Origin: JBEKHI01 sp050012355 | GTDB taxonomy: Bacteria > Actinomycetota > Actinomycetes > Streptosporangiales > Streptosporangiaceae | Length of the DNA: 15,270 bases | Direction of reading: 5' to 3' | Assembly (NCBI GenBank): GCA_050012355.1 | Contig: JBEKHI010000189.1 | Location: 1-15,270, forward strand | In this document: positions 6,181-14,262 of the stretch, one piece after another | How positions within the stretch are numbered: the stretch's first letter is position 1 | Layout of the letters: each line of letters starts with the position of its first letter | Notes under the pieces: model-generated | What the model saw: only the letters and a program-made list of their open reading frames with translations | Told to the model about the DNA's origin: nothing | Databases searched by the model: none | Position numbers and translations under genes: made by a program

Positions 6181-7007
6181 GCTTCGTCATGTCGTACTTC
6201 ACCACCGATGACGAGGCCCTGTATCTGGCAGAAAGCCAGGACGGGTACCGCTTCACGGCGGTCAGCGGCGGTCCTGTACTGCGCGGCACGGTAGGCACCG
6301 GGGCACTCCGCGACCCGTTCATCGGGCGCGGGTCCGACGGCCGGTTCCACCTGCTGGCGACCGACGGCTGGGCCAGCGGGTCCATAGTGCACGCGGCCTC
6401 TGCCGACCTGCGCACCTGGTCCCAGCAGGAACTGATACCGGTGATGGCCGGGGTTCCGGGGGCACGCAACGCCTGGGCGCCTGAGTTCTTCTACGACCCG
6501 GGAAGCGAGCGGTATCAGCTCATCTGGTCGTCGGTAGTGGATCCGCACGCGGCGGATGGCCGCCGGGACTGGCAGAACACGGGTCAGGATCACCGGATCT
6601 GGGGCTGCGTAACGCCGGACTTCCGCATTTTTTCCGGTGCGGAGCTGTTCTTCGATCCCGGCTTCTCGGTCATTGACGCGACCGTGGCGCATGACGGCGA
6701 CCGGTTCCTTATGGCGTTCAAGGATGAACGGGGAGCCAACGAGCTCATTACCAGCCACAAGCACATCATGCTGACCGCTTTCACCAAGCCAGGGGCGGTC
6801 TTCGATCCGCCGTACGGGCCGGTGAGCCCGGCGCCGGTCGAGGGGCCCGCGTTCTTCCGGCGAGACGGTGAATGGGTCCTGATCTTCGATCACTTCCTCG
6901 AAGGCCGATACGGGGCCGTCTCCAGCCGGGACGGGGTCACCTGGTCTCCGGCCGACATCAGTGTTCCGCCGGGCACCAGGCATGCCTCGGTGCTCGCGCT
7001 CTCGTAG
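6177..7007 (+). CDS. Intracellular GH43-like five-bladed beta-propeller glycosidase
   Basis: The 276-residue protein has GH43-type motifs in order: LRDPFIGR (Asp46, candidate catalytic base), a WAPEFFYD motif near residue 100, IDATVAHDGDRFLMAFKDE (Asp167, candidate pKa-modulating Asp), and VEGPAFF (Glu222, candidate general acid). Repeated strand motifs such as IVHAASADLRTWS and GAVSSRDGVTWS fit propeller blades. There is no signal peptide, so it acts in the cytoplasm, probably on arabino- or xylo-oligosaccharides taken up by the transporter encoded next. The GTG start overlaps the lacI stop, with GGGGA upstream; an ATG at 6189 is an alternative. The exact bond specificity (arabinofuranosidase, xylosidase or other) cannot be told from sequence alone. 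Confidence 0.85.
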   Translation: MSFVMSYFTTDDEALYLAESQDGYRFTAVSGGPVLRGTVGTGALRDPFIGRGSDGRFHLLATDGWASGSIVHAASADLRTWSQQELIPVMAGVPGARNAWAPEFFYDPGSERYQLIWSSVVDPHAADGRRDWQNTGQDHRIWGCVTPDFRIFSGAELFFDPGFSVIDATVAHDGDRFLMAFKDERGANELITSHKHIMLTAFTKPGAVFDPPYGPVSPAPVEGPAFFRRDGEWVLIFDHFLEGRYGAVSSRDGVTWSPADISVPPGTRHASVLALS

Positions 7008-7045
7008 ACGTCACCGCTGACATCACGATTCAAGGAGTAACCGAT

Positions 7046-8401
7046 ATGAACGATCAGCCAGCTTCGGCCCGCAGGGCCGTCCAGAGTGCGCCCGGCAGCG
7101 CGCCAGTGTCCCGGCGGCGCTTCATGGCGCTCGGGGCCGGCGGCGCCCTCGCGGCCGCCGCCGGGTCGACACTGCTTTCCGCCTGCGCCAGCGGCACGTC
7201 TTCAGGGAAGGGGTCAGGCAGCGGCATCAGCGGGACGATTAGCTTCCTGAGCTGGGACACACTGGCCATCAGCCAGCCGATGGTGAGCCTCTTCCAGAAG
7301 AAGTACCCGAACGTCCAGGTGGAGGTGGAGTTCGAGAACCCGGACACGTACGTCTCGACGCTTGCGACGCGGCTGTCCTCGGGAACGGCGCCGGACATCT
7401 TCATTTACACGGCGCAGAACAAGGCTTCACTCAACGCGGGCAACTACGTTCTCGACATCACCGACCAGGATTCGACGAAGGTGATGGCCGCCGCCAACCG
7501 GAATTTCATGTCGGACGGGGACAAGGTGTACGGCTTCTCGCCGGCCTCCTGGGCGTCCGGCCCCATCTGGAACCTGCAGTTGCTGGACAAGGTGGGCGGT
7601 ACGCCGCCGGCCACCTGGGACGAGTTCATTGAGATAGGGCACAAACTCAAGGGCCTGGGCGTCACGCCCTACAGCGACGCCTCCCAGCTCGGGACGATCC
7701 TCGAGGGTCTCCTCGGCTCCTACTTCACGGTGCAGGGCCTCCTGGCGCCGGGCCATGTCCTCGGCATCGAGGCCGACAGCAAGATCTTTTCCGGCCAGTC
7801 GACGTTTGCCGAGGAATGGCTCACACCGCTGGAAATGTACAACCAGCTCTATACCGAGGGCCTCATCCCGTCGAGCGTCGTGTCGCTCACCGACGCCGAG
7901 TTCGACAGCGAACTCGCCAACGGTCAGTTGGGTGCGCTCGGATCAGGGCCGTGGGACGTCAGTACCGCCCAGCAGGACAACCCCAAGGTCCCGTTGAAGA
8001 TGCTCCCGGTACCGGGGGCGAAGGCGGGCCAGGAGTTCTGGTGCGGAGCGCCAAACCAGGGCTGGGCCATCTACTCCAAGTCGAGCAACCTCGACGCGGC
8101 CACGGCCTTCGTGAACTGGCTCGCCACCCCCGAGGCATTGCAGAACTACGCCAAGCTCAGCGGTGACATCATCACCACGACCAACTACGAGTCGGCGGTG
8201 CCGTCATCCCTGACGGAGACCGCCGAGGCCGCGCGGTCCAGCAACTACTACTTCACCGGGATCTCCTGGCCCACCAAGTACTCCGAACAGCTCGGGGACG
8301 TCGCAATCGCCGAGGTGAACCTGATGATCCAGGGCAAGGCGAGCCCGCAGCAGGTCCTGGCGGCCATGGACACAGAAGTGCAGAAGCTCCGGAGCGCCTA
8401 A
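7046..8401 (+). CDS. Tat-exported lipoprotein sugar-binding protein of an ABC importer
   Basis: The ATG at 7046 is preceded by AAGGAG (7032-7037) at 8 bases; an open frame continues upstream to 6872 but overlaps the GH43 gene. The 451-residue product starts with a twin-arginine signal, SRRRFMALG (residues 22-30), a hydrophobic Ala/Gly stretch and a lipobox LSAC (Cys47), so it should be exported folded and lipid-anchored on the cell surface. The mature part is a cluster-B/D solute-binding protein (SBP_bac_1): TISFLSWDT, LFQKKYPNVQVEVEFENPDTYVSTLATRLSSGTAPDIFIY, PATWDEFIEIGHKLKGLGVTPY, NGQLGALGSGPWD and AATAFVNWLATPEALQNYAK. It should deliver oligosaccharides, presumably arabino-oligosaccharides, to the two permeases that follow. 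The next gene starts at the base after its stop. Confidence 0.95.
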   Translation: MNDQPASARRAVQSAPGSAPVSRRRFMALGAGGALAAAAGSTLLSACASGTSSGKGSGSGISGTISFLSWDTLAISQPMVSLFQKKYPNVQVEVEFENPDTYVSTLATRLSSGTAPDIFIYTAQNKASLNAGNYVLDITDQDSTKVMAAANRNFMSDGDKVYGFSPASWASGPIWNLQLLDKVGGTPPATWDEFIEIGHKLKGLGVTPYSDASQLGTILEGLLGSYFTVQGLLAPGHVLGIEADSKIFSGQSTFAEEWLTPLEMYNQLYTEGLIPSSVVSLTDAEFDSELANGQLGALGSGPWDVSTAQQDNPKVPLKMLPVPGAKAGQEFWCGAPNQGWAIYSKSSNLDAATAFVNWLATPEALQNYAKLSGDIITTTNYESAVPSSLTETAEAARSSNYYFTGISWPTKYSEQLGDVAIAEVNLMIQGKASPQQVLAAMDTEVQKLRSA

Positions 8402-9361
8402 GTGGCCCCACAAGTCGACATCCGGCAGTCGGCCCCGCCGGTCCCGCCCCGGCGGCGCCGACTCCGGCTCTTTCGCGTCATCGGCAGCGAGGCCGTCCGC
8501 ACGCGGCTGTTCCTGGTGCCCGTCGCGGTAGTCGCCGCGGTGCTGTTCGGCTATCCGCTCTGCCGGGACCTGTACCTGAGCTTCACGAACTACAACGGCT
8601 ACTCCGCGACCAAATTCGTCGGCTTCGCCAACTACGCCGCCTTGTTCTCCCAGTCGGCCGTGTCGACCGGGTTCGTCTTCACGCTCCTGTACGCGGTAGG
8701 TACGACGGTGCTGGTCACGGTGATCGCCATCCCGTTGGCCGTCCTGCTGAACAAGCGGTTCCCTGGCCGCAACGTGGCCCGCGCCGCCTTGTTCTTCCCG
8801 GCCATCCCCAGCGTCCTGATCCTGGGCCTCGTCTGGGCTTACATCCTGGCGCCGATCTCCTCTGGCGCTATCAACGAGCTCATCGGACACCTCTTCGGCG
8901 TCGGGCCGGTGCCGTGGCTGTCCAACGACCAGCTCGCGAGACTGTCGGTCATCGGAGTCGGTGTATGGTCCCAGGCAGGCTGGCACGCGGTGCTCTACCT
9001 CGCCTACCTGCAGTCCATCCCGGCTGAGTACTACGAGGCCGCGCAGGTCGACGGGGCGACGTCCCGGCAGCGCTTCTTCCGTATCACGCTTCCTCAGCTC
9101 GCGCCCGCGATGACCGTGAGCTGTGTCCTGCTGCTGACCAACGGCCTGAACGTCTACGCGCTCCCGTTCGCGCTCACCGGCGGCGGACCGGGCTATGACA
9201 CCTATACCGTCACGCAGAACATCATCCAGCTCGGCGTGAGCGGCGATTCCATCGCATACGGCCAGGCGTCCGCGCTCGCCGTGGTGTTCCTGCTGTTCAT
9301 CGTCGTCATCGTGATCGCGCAGGTGACATTGCTCCGTCGTCGAGAGGGCCGCCTGAGATGA
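8402..9361 (+). CDS. ABC sugar permease, MalF/UgpA type
   Basis: The 319-residue integral membrane protein has about six helices after a basic N-terminus (PPRRRRLRLF). It begins with LFLVPVAVVAAVLFGYPLCRDLYLSF and contains FVGFANYAALF, typical of MalF-type permeases. The cytoplasmic EAA loop that contacts the ATPase is EYYEAAQVDGATSRQRFFRITLP (about residues 211-233), followed by the family motif FALTGGGPGYDTYT. The GTG start directly follows the preceding stop, with GGAG 7 bases upstream. The stop overlaps the next ATG (ATGA), showing translational coupling to the partner permease. It forms the importer channel with the MalG-type protein. No ATPase gene is in the window, as is usual where a shared MsiK-type ATPase serves several importers. 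Confidence 0.95.
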   Translation: MAPQVDIRQSAPPVPPRRRRLRLFRVIGSEAVRTRLFLVPVAVVAAVLFGYPLCRDLYLSFTNYNGYSATKFVGFANYAALFSQSAVSTGFVFTLLYAVGTTVLVTVIAIPLAVLLNKRFPGRNVARAALFFPAIPSVLILGLVWAYILAPISSGAINELIGHLFGVGPVPWLSNDQLARLSVIGVGVWSQAGWHAVLYLAYLQSIPAEYYEAAQVDGATSRQRFFRITLPQLAPAMTVSCVLLLTNGLNVYALPFALTGGGPGYDTYTVTQNIIQLGVSGDSIAYGQASALAVVFLLFIVVIVIAQVTLLRRREGRLR

Positions 9362-10182
9362 AGCAATCCCGCGGCGGAAAGATCGCCCTGTGCATCGTCA
9401 TGCTGTCCATCGCGTGCGCGGTGGCGCTGCCCTTCTACTACATCATCGTCAATACGTTCAAAACGCAGCAGCAGACCTCGGAATCCCCGCTGGGGCTCCC
9501 GTCCTCGCTGTCGCTGTCGAATTACCGGCAGGTGCTCGACACGGTGCCGATCTGGCACAGTATGTGGAACACCCTGTACGTCACGGTGCTCTCGGTGCTC
9601 CTGATGCTGCTGGTCGGCACGATGGCGGCGTACGGAGTCGTGATGCGCCGGACGCGGAGCAGCAGGCGCGTACATCTCGTGCTGGTGATGGCGCTCGCGG
9701 TGCCATTCCAGGTGATCCTCGTCCCGCTCTACCGGCTCTTCGTCTCGGCGCACCTGGTGGACAGCCTCAACGGGCTCGTCATCCTCTACAGCACGGGTTC
9801 GATCTTCTGCTATTTCCTGATCCAGGGGTACATGTCCACGCTGCCCATGGAGCTGATCGAGTCAGCCCGCATCGACGGCGCTGGCGAGGTAAGGATCTTC
9901 TGGCGCATCGTCGTCCCGCTGATAAGGCCGATCCTGGTAACCGTCGGCGTCCTGCAGACGATGTGGGTCTGGAACGACTTCCTGGTCGCGAACACCTTTA
10001 TTGTTTCGCCGCAGCACTACACCCTCGTCATGCAGGTCTACAGTGCGGTCGGTGAGTTCACGACGGACTGGCCTGATGTCATGACCATTACGGTCCTGAG
10101 CCTCATCCCCATCACGATTTTCTTCGTAATCATGCAACGGCAGATCGTGAACGGACTGGTAGCCGGCGCCGTGAAGGGATGA
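9358..10182 (+). CDS. ABC sugar permease, MalG/CUT1 type
   Basis: The 274-residue membrane protein opens with a helix (ALCIVMLSIACAVALPFYYIIVNTFKT) of the kind seen in MalG-type partners, and SNYRQVLDTVPIWHSMWNTLYVTVLSVL is the characteristic start of the transmembrane domain. The EAA loop is ELIESARIDGAGEVRIFWRIVVPLIRP (about residues 164-190), and the end, QRQIVNGLVAGAVKG, is the family's usual C-terminus. GAGAGGG (9342-9348) is its ribosome-binding site inside the preceding gene. It pairs with the upstream MalF-type permease in the plasma membrane. The next gene follows after one base. Confidence 0.95.
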   Translation: MKQSRGGKIALCIVMLSIACAVALPFYYIIVNTFKTQQQTSESPLGLPSSLSLSNYRQVLDTVPIWHSMWNTLYVTVLSVLLMLLVGTMAAYGVVMRRTRSSRRVHLVLVMALAVPFQVILVPLYRLFVSAHLVDSLNGLVILYSTGSIFCYFLIQGYMSTLPMELIESARIDGAGEVRIFWRIVVPLIRPILVTVGVLQTMWVWNDFLVANTFIVSPQHYTLVMQVYSAVGEFTTDWPDVMTITVLSLIPITIFFVIMQRQIVNGLVAGAVKG

Positions 10183-10183
10183 G

Positions 10184-11104
10184 ATGGTGAGCTACCGAGA
10201 CCCGGTCTTCGACGGCGCGACCGACCCCGTCGTGGTGCAGAACCGGGGCACCGGCGAATGGCACATGTTCTATACCCAGCGCCGCGCCAGCGTCCCGGGG
10301 CCAGGCGTCGCGTGGGTGCACGGGACCGATATCGGCATGGCCGTATCGTCGGACGGCGGAGGGAGCTGGCTCTATCGCGGGACCGTGCCGGGGCTAGACT
10401 TCGAGCCGGGCCGGAATACCTTCTGGGCGCCGGAGATCTTCTGGGCGCTCGGGCGATATCACATGCTGGTCAGCTACATCCGCGGCGTCCCGGACCGCTG
10501 GGAAGGACACGAACGGCAGATCAGGCACTACGCCAGCCCGGACTTGCGGCAGTGGCTGGATCTGGGCCCCCTTGACCTGGGATCCCGGCACGCGATCGAC
10601 GCCGCGGTCTACCCGCTGCCGTCCGGGTCCTACCGCCTCTGGTTCAAGGACGAGGAGCAGGGCTCGCACACCTACACCTGTGACAGCGCCGACCTCGTCA
10701 GGTGGACGGTCCCGGAGCCCGCCATCACCGGAGCAAAGCACGAGGGGCCGAACGTCTTCGCCCTTGACGGCTGGTACTGGATGCTTACCGACGAGTGGAG
10801 AGGACTGGCGGCCTACCGGTCCGCCGACCTCACCTCCTGGAAGCGCACCGGGATGATTCTTGATGTCCCCGGTATGCAGCCCGACGACGCGGATGTCGGA
10901 CGGCACGCGGATGTTGTCGAGTGCGGCGATCACGCCGCCATCTTCTACTTCGTCCACCCAGAGCTCAGGAGCGCTACCGACAAGGACAGCTACTGGGCGC
11001 GGCGCTCGGTCGTCCGGACAGCGGAGCTGGTGGTCGAGGACGGTCGCCTGGTCTGCCACCGAGACAAGCCGCTGGCCGGGCCGCTTCTCCCTGGCGTCTC
11101 CTGA
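10184..11104 (+). CDS. Second intracellular GH43-like beta-propeller glycosidase
   Basis: The 306-residue protein has GH43-like motifs distinct from the first enzyme: YRDPVFDGATDPVVV (Asp14, candidate base), NTFWAPEIF (near residue 80), SRHAIDAAVYP (Asp139) with RLWFKDEEQGSHTYTCDSADLVRW, and KHEGPNVF (Glu187, candidate acid). Repeats such as IGMAVSSDGGGSWLY, IRHYASPDLRQW and LAAYRSADLTSWKR are propeller-blade signatures. There is no signal peptide. GAAGGGA (10173-10179) precedes the ATG, only one base after the MalG stop, so it is the last gene of the operon. With the first GH43 it would act on imported arabino- or xylo-oligosaccharides. The two enzymes are diverged enough to suggest different linkages, but specificity is inference. 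Confidence 0.85.
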   Translation: MVSYRDPVFDGATDPVVVQNRGTGEWHMFYTQRRASVPGPGVAWVHGTDIGMAVSSDGGGSWLYRGTVPGLDFEPGRNTFWAPEIFWALGRYHMLVSYIRGVPDRWEGHERQIRHYASPDLRQWLDLGPLDLGSRHAIDAAVYPLPSGSYRLWFKDEEQGSHTYTCDSADLVRWTVPEPAITGAKHEGPNVFALDGWYWMLTDEWRGLAAYRSADLTSWKRTGMILDVPGMQPDDADVGRHADVVECGDHAAIFYFVHPELRSATDKDSYWARRSVVRTAELVVEDGRLVCHRDKPLAGPLLPGVS

Positions 11105-11166
11105 ACTGTCTTCCCGCTGCCACCGGGTACCAGCGCGGCACTGCGCACGAAGGCCTTCCTGCGGTC

Positions 11167-11225
11167 TTGACGACCTTGTTGTTAGCGCTCACACTCATCA
11201 GAGTCTGGCTTTACGGAACTATAAA
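11167..11225 (+). promoter_or_regulatory. Promoter region of the secreted arabinofuranosidase gene
   Basis: TTGACG (11167-11172) could be a -35, with CACACT (11190-11195) 17 bases on as a weak -10; operator 1 (11180-11193) fills that spacer. A better -10, TATAAA (11220-11225), lies between the two operators but has no clear -35. Either would give a leader of 120-155 bases before the ATG at 11352. The region 11105-11351 contains no gene. Confidence 0.4.
11180..11193 (+). promoter_or_regulatory. LacI-type operator 1 upstream of abfB
   Basis: TGTTAGCGCTCACA is a CG-centred near-palindrome, closely related to the half-sites of known LacI-family operators. It matches the reverse complement of operator 2 at 13 of 14 positions, with 64 bases between centres. 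Confidence 0.7.
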
Positions 11226-11243
11226 GCAACAAGAACGAAAGGT

Positions 11244-11257
11244 TGTGAACGCTAACA
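11244..11257 (-). promoter_or_regulatory. LacI-type operator 2 upstream of abfB
   Basis: TGTGAACGCTAACA reads TGTTAGCGTTCACA on the minus strand and is 13/14 identical to operator 1. Its position downstream of the probable -10 sequences fits repression. Two sites 64 bases apart, about six helical turns, would allow DNA looping by a tetrameric LacI protein or binding by two dimers. Confidence 0.7.
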
Positions 11258-11351
11258 GCGGATTCAACGGAGGCGTACTCGGGTCCCGGGTCGGTGACCG
11301 GGCCTAGCGGCGTCAGCGGTTGTGCCGTCATGAAAGGAAAGGGCAGATTCA

Positions 11352-12902
11352 ATGATGACTGTCAGACGACGAGCCGGGTACGGGCGTAGGGCGCTGCTGG
11401 CCATGGCCGCCACAGTGACGCTGACGGCTGGCGCGCTGCTGGCCGGCGGTGCCTCGACGCCATCGCGAGCGGCGGCCAGTGGGCCCTGCGATATCTACGC
11501 CGCGGCTGGCACCCCCTGCGTAGCCGCACACAGCACCACCCGGGCACTGTACGCCGACTACGACGGACCGCTATACCAGGTCGAGCGTGCCTCGGACGAC
11601 ACGACCACCGACATCTACCCGCTTACAACCGGCGGGTACGCGGATGCGGCGACGCAGGACTCCTTCTGCGCGGACACCTACTGCTACATCACCGAGATCT
11701 TCGACCAATCGGGCCACGGCAACAACCTCACCGACGCGCCAGCCGGCGGGGCGGACAGCGGTCCGGACATCCTCGCTAACGCGGCTGCCGCTCCAGCCAC
11801 GGCCGACGGGCACAAGGTCTACGGCGTCAATATCTCCCTCGGCATGGGCTATCGCGACGATGACACCACGGACATCGCGACCGGTGACGAAGCCGAAGGC
11901 GAGTACGCGGTCCTCGACGGCACGCACTACGACAATAACTGCTGCTTCGACTATGGCAACGCCGAGACCAACAACGACAATGACGGCGACGGGGCCATGG
12001 AGGCCATCAACTTCAGCGACGAGACGACCTGGGGCTACGGCTCGGGCAGTGGCCCGTGGATCATGGCCGACATGGAGAACGGCTTGTTCTCCGGGGAAAG
12101 CGCCGGCTACAACTCCGCCGACCAGACCATCGACTACCGGTTCACCACCGCGATGATCGAGGGCGAGCCGGACCAGTGGGCCATCCTCGGCGGCAACTCG
12201 GACTCTGGCTCGCTCTCCACCTTCTACAGTGGTGTCCGCCCCTCGGGCTACAACCCGATGCACAAGCAAGGCGCGATCATCCTCGGCATCGGCGGCGACA
12301 ACAGCGACAACTCCGCTGGCACCTTCTACGAAGGCGTGATGACATCCGGCTATCCGTCAGCCGCGGCCGAGGCCGCTGTACAGGCCAACATCGTCTCGGT
12401 CGGGTACGCGACCTACTCAACCAATCCCTTCAGCTCAGGTGAGGAGGTCTCGCTCCAGGCCACGACGCCCTGCTGCACGGGGGACTACCTCACCGGCGAC
12501 ACCAGCGGCGACGAGGTCGGGATCACCAGCGTGACCTCGAGCAGTTCGTCGACCCTGCAGGAGGACGCGACCTGGATCGTCGAGCCCGGCTTGGCCAACA
12601 GCTCGTGCGTGTCTTTCGAGTCGGCCAACGGGTCCGGCGACTACATACGACATTACGACTTCGAGCTCTACCTGGAACCGAACGACGGCACAACCCAGTT
12701 CGCGCTGGACGCCACCTTCTGTCCGAGAGCGGGTAATAGCGGCTCGGACTACGCCTTCATGTCGTACAACTACAGCTACCAGTACATCCGGCATTACGAC
12801 TACGTCGGTTACATCGCGAGCGACGGTGGCTCCAACGCCTGGGACGCCTCCAGCCTTTGGGACGAGGACAGTACCTGGGCTGTCGCCTCCCCATGGAGCT
12901 GA
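11352..12902 (+). CDS. abfB: Secreted GH54 alpha-L-arabinofuranosidase with C-terminal CBM42
   Basis: The 516-residue protein has a signal peptide (basic RRRAGYGRR, then LLAMAATVTLTAGALLAGG) and probable cleavage near SRAAASG. The GH54 domain (about 44-355) matches fungal AbfB closely: GPCDIYAAAGTPCVAAHSTTRALY, ITEIFDQSGHGN, YAVLDGTHYDNNCCFDYGNAET, GPWIMADMENGLFSG and AIILGIGGDN. By alignment with the Aspergillus enzyme, Glu242 (in MENG) is the nucleophile and Asp316 (in GIGGDN) the acid/base; Cys197-Cys198 corresponds to its vicinal disulfide. Residues about 366-516 are an arabinose-binding CBM42 beta-trefoil with SLQATTPCCTGDYL, CVSFESANGSGDYIRHYDF and YQYIRHYDY. It removes arabinofuranosyl side groups from arabinan and arabinoxylan outside the cell. 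GAAAGGAAAGG (11332-11342) is the ribosome-binding site. Expression is probably controlled by LacI through two upstream operators. Confidence 0.95.
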   Translation: MMTVRRRAGYGRRALLAMAATVTLTAGALLAGGASTPSRAAASGPCDIYAAAGTPCVAAHSTTRALYADYDGPLYQVERASDDTTTDIYPLTTGGYADAATQDSFCADTYCYITEIFDQSGHGNNLTDAPAGGADSGPDILANAAAAPATADGHKVYGVNISLGMGYRDDDTTDIATGDEAEGEYAVLDGTHYDNNCCFDYGNAETNNDNDGDGAMEAINFSDETTWGYGSGSGPWIMADMENGLFSGESAGYNSADQTIDYRFTTAMIEGEPDQWAILGGNSDSGSLSTFYSGVRPSGYNPMHKQGAIILGIGGDNSDNSAGTFYEGVMTSGYPSAAAEAAVQANIVSVGYATYSTNPFSSGEEVSLQATTPCCTGDYLTGDTSGDEVGITSVTSSSSSTLQEDATWIVEPGLANSSCVSFESANGSGDYIRHYDFELYLEPNDGTTQFALDATFCPRAGNSGSDYAFMSYNYSYQYIRHYDYVGYIASDGGSNAWDASSLWDEDSTWAVASPWS

Positions 12903-13067
12903 CCGCGGATGGAATGGCAGCTCGCCTGACCGGAGTGCCCGGTGGGACGGAACCGGCCGTGATCAGTTCCGCTCCGCCGGCCAGCGCGGTCGCGTCGTCG
13001 CGCAGGGTCTCCGGAGGTCCGGCGATCTGCGGCCAACCTACGTTCGTAGCAGGAACTGGCCAGATGG

Positions 13068-13976
13068 CTACGGCTGATGCTCGGCCGGGCGGAGCAGCTG
13101 CGTCAGGGCGGGTGAGTCCGTGATCCGGGCGGCCATGTCGTCGCCTAGTGCCCGCATCTCGGCCTCGGCGTGCCGCGAGTGTGCGGCGAAGGCCAGTTCG
13201 CCCATCGGCGAGCGCATGGTCCGGGCCCAGTACTGGACGGCAACCGCTCTGAGTGCAGGGTTGTGCAGGACGGCGAGGTTCCGCGGCAGCCCGGCCGTGC
13301 CGTCAGCGCGGAGGCCTGCGAAAGCCCCGGTGATGGCTCGGCACATGAGCGTGAGGGTCGCACGGTCGGCAGCGAGGCGGACGGGATCGGTTCCGCAGCG
13401 GTAGAGAGCCGCCGCGACGCACGCGACGAAGGCGGCGTGGTAGGCGAGCCACCCGTCCATGTCGGTGACCCTTTGTACGCCGAACCCGCGGCCGGCCAGG
13501 GTCGCTTCCAGCACGGCCAGCCGGGGATCAGATGCCTTCGGGAAAGCCGTGGGCTGCTGCCGGATGCGGATGTAGTCGGCGGTCCCGTCGGCCATGACAC
13601 CGCCGACGCCGGGGAATCCGAGGTAGACATCGCCGGGCACATCACCAGGGATGGCCGCCCGGCCCGACGGGTTGTTGCCGAAGAAGACCACAGCCGGCTT
13701 TCCGGCCAGGACCGCGAGCCTAGCGAAGGCTGAGGCCAGCTGCTCACGCCGGACCGCGACCAGGATGACGTCGTAGTCCCCGTCGGCGACCGGCACCACC
13801 TCGGCTTCGGCGTCGACCCGCCCGCCGTCGAGCACATCGCGGGCGCAAAGGCCCCCCACGGCCACTTCATCGGTCCTGCGCCGGTGGCGTAGCACCGAGA
13901 CCTGGTTTCCGGCGGCCGCGATGTGGGCCCCGTACACGGTCCCGATCACGCCCGCGCCCACGATGAGCATTTTCAT
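13068..13976 (-). CDS. PanE/ApbA-fold NAD(P)-dependent oxidoreductase, probably not a true ketopantoate reductase
   Basis: The 302-residue protein begins with a Rossmann nucleotide-binding motif, MLIVGAGVIGTVYGAHIAAAGNQV (Gly7, Gly9, Gly12). It continues with DYDVILVAVRREQLASA and VVFFGNNPSG, the usual order in ketopantoate reductases. The C-terminal helical half contains DMDGWLAYHAAFVACVAAALYRCG. In genuine PanE the equivalent stretch is W-x-K-L with the catalytic lysine and then Asn; here the lysine position is Ala178 and the Asn position is also changed. The fold and cofactor are therefore supported, but the substrate is unlikely to be ketopantoate. GGGAG lies 7 bases before the ATG at 13976. 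It is convergent with the arabinofuranosidase gene; 12903-13067 holds no clear terminator. Confidence 0.85.
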   Translation of the reverse strand: MKMLIVGAGVIGTVYGAHIAAAGNQVSVLRHRRRTDEVAVGGLCARDVLDGGRVDAEAEVVPVADGDYDVILVAVRREQLASAFARLAVLAGKPAVVFFGNNPSGRAAIPGDVPGDVYLGFPGVGGVMADGTADYIRIRQQPTAFPKASDPRLAVLEATLAGRGFGVQRVTDMDGWLAYHAAFVACVAAALYRCGTDPVRLAADRATLTLMCRAITGAFAGLRADGTAGLPRNLAVLHNPALRAVAVQYWARTMRSPMGELAFAAHSRHAEAEMRALGDDMAARITDSPALTQLLRPAEHQP

Positions 13977-14262
13977 GACGAGCTCCCATGGCCTGGTCGG
14001 CGATCGGCGCCAGGCCGGGAGGTCCGTGCGATGATGCCCATGACCGGGTTCCTGCGCTGCGATGAAGCTGATGGCCGGTGTGGCGCCGGATCGTGGCTGG
14101 GGCAGTCCTTGCCGCGGCGTAGCGGTACCTTGCCGTCTGGCTTTGTCGCACTCCAGCTAACCCCGGTCCTGCTGCGGCGGAAACAGCCAGAAACCGCAAA
14201 CCCCATCACCCAGGCCGATCACGGGCCATCCACGGGCGTCCGGGCAGGCGGGCAGGCGGCCG

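Noticed and set aside
5775..6983. 402-codon minus-strand open frame
   Set aside because: It lies opposite the end of lacI and the first GH43 gene, both clearly recognisable; long antisense frames are common in high-GC DNA.
6872..7045. Longer N-terminus for the sugar-binding lipoprotein
   Set aside because: It would overlap the GH43 gene and put the Tat signal internally; the ATG at 7046 has AAGGAG at good spacing and places the signal peptide correctly.
8204..8986. 260-codon minus-strand open frame rich in Asp, Glu, Gln and Arg
   Set aside because: It is antisense to the binding-protein and permease genes and has no domain or start signal.
11116..11136. Hairpin after the second GH43 gene as a terminator
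   Set aside because: Only a five-base stem (CGCTG/CAGCG) with a ten-base loop and no T-tract; too weak to call.
11571..12269. 232-codon minus-strand frame rich in Val and Arg
   Set aside because: It is an antisense shadow of the GH54 domain, whose catalytic motifs are unmistakable on the plus strand.
13973..14209. 78-codon minus-strand frame upstream of the PanE-like gene
   Set aside because: It is Arg/Ser/Pro-rich without a domain and overlaps the start of the PanE-like gene; the ribosome-binding site there serves that gene.
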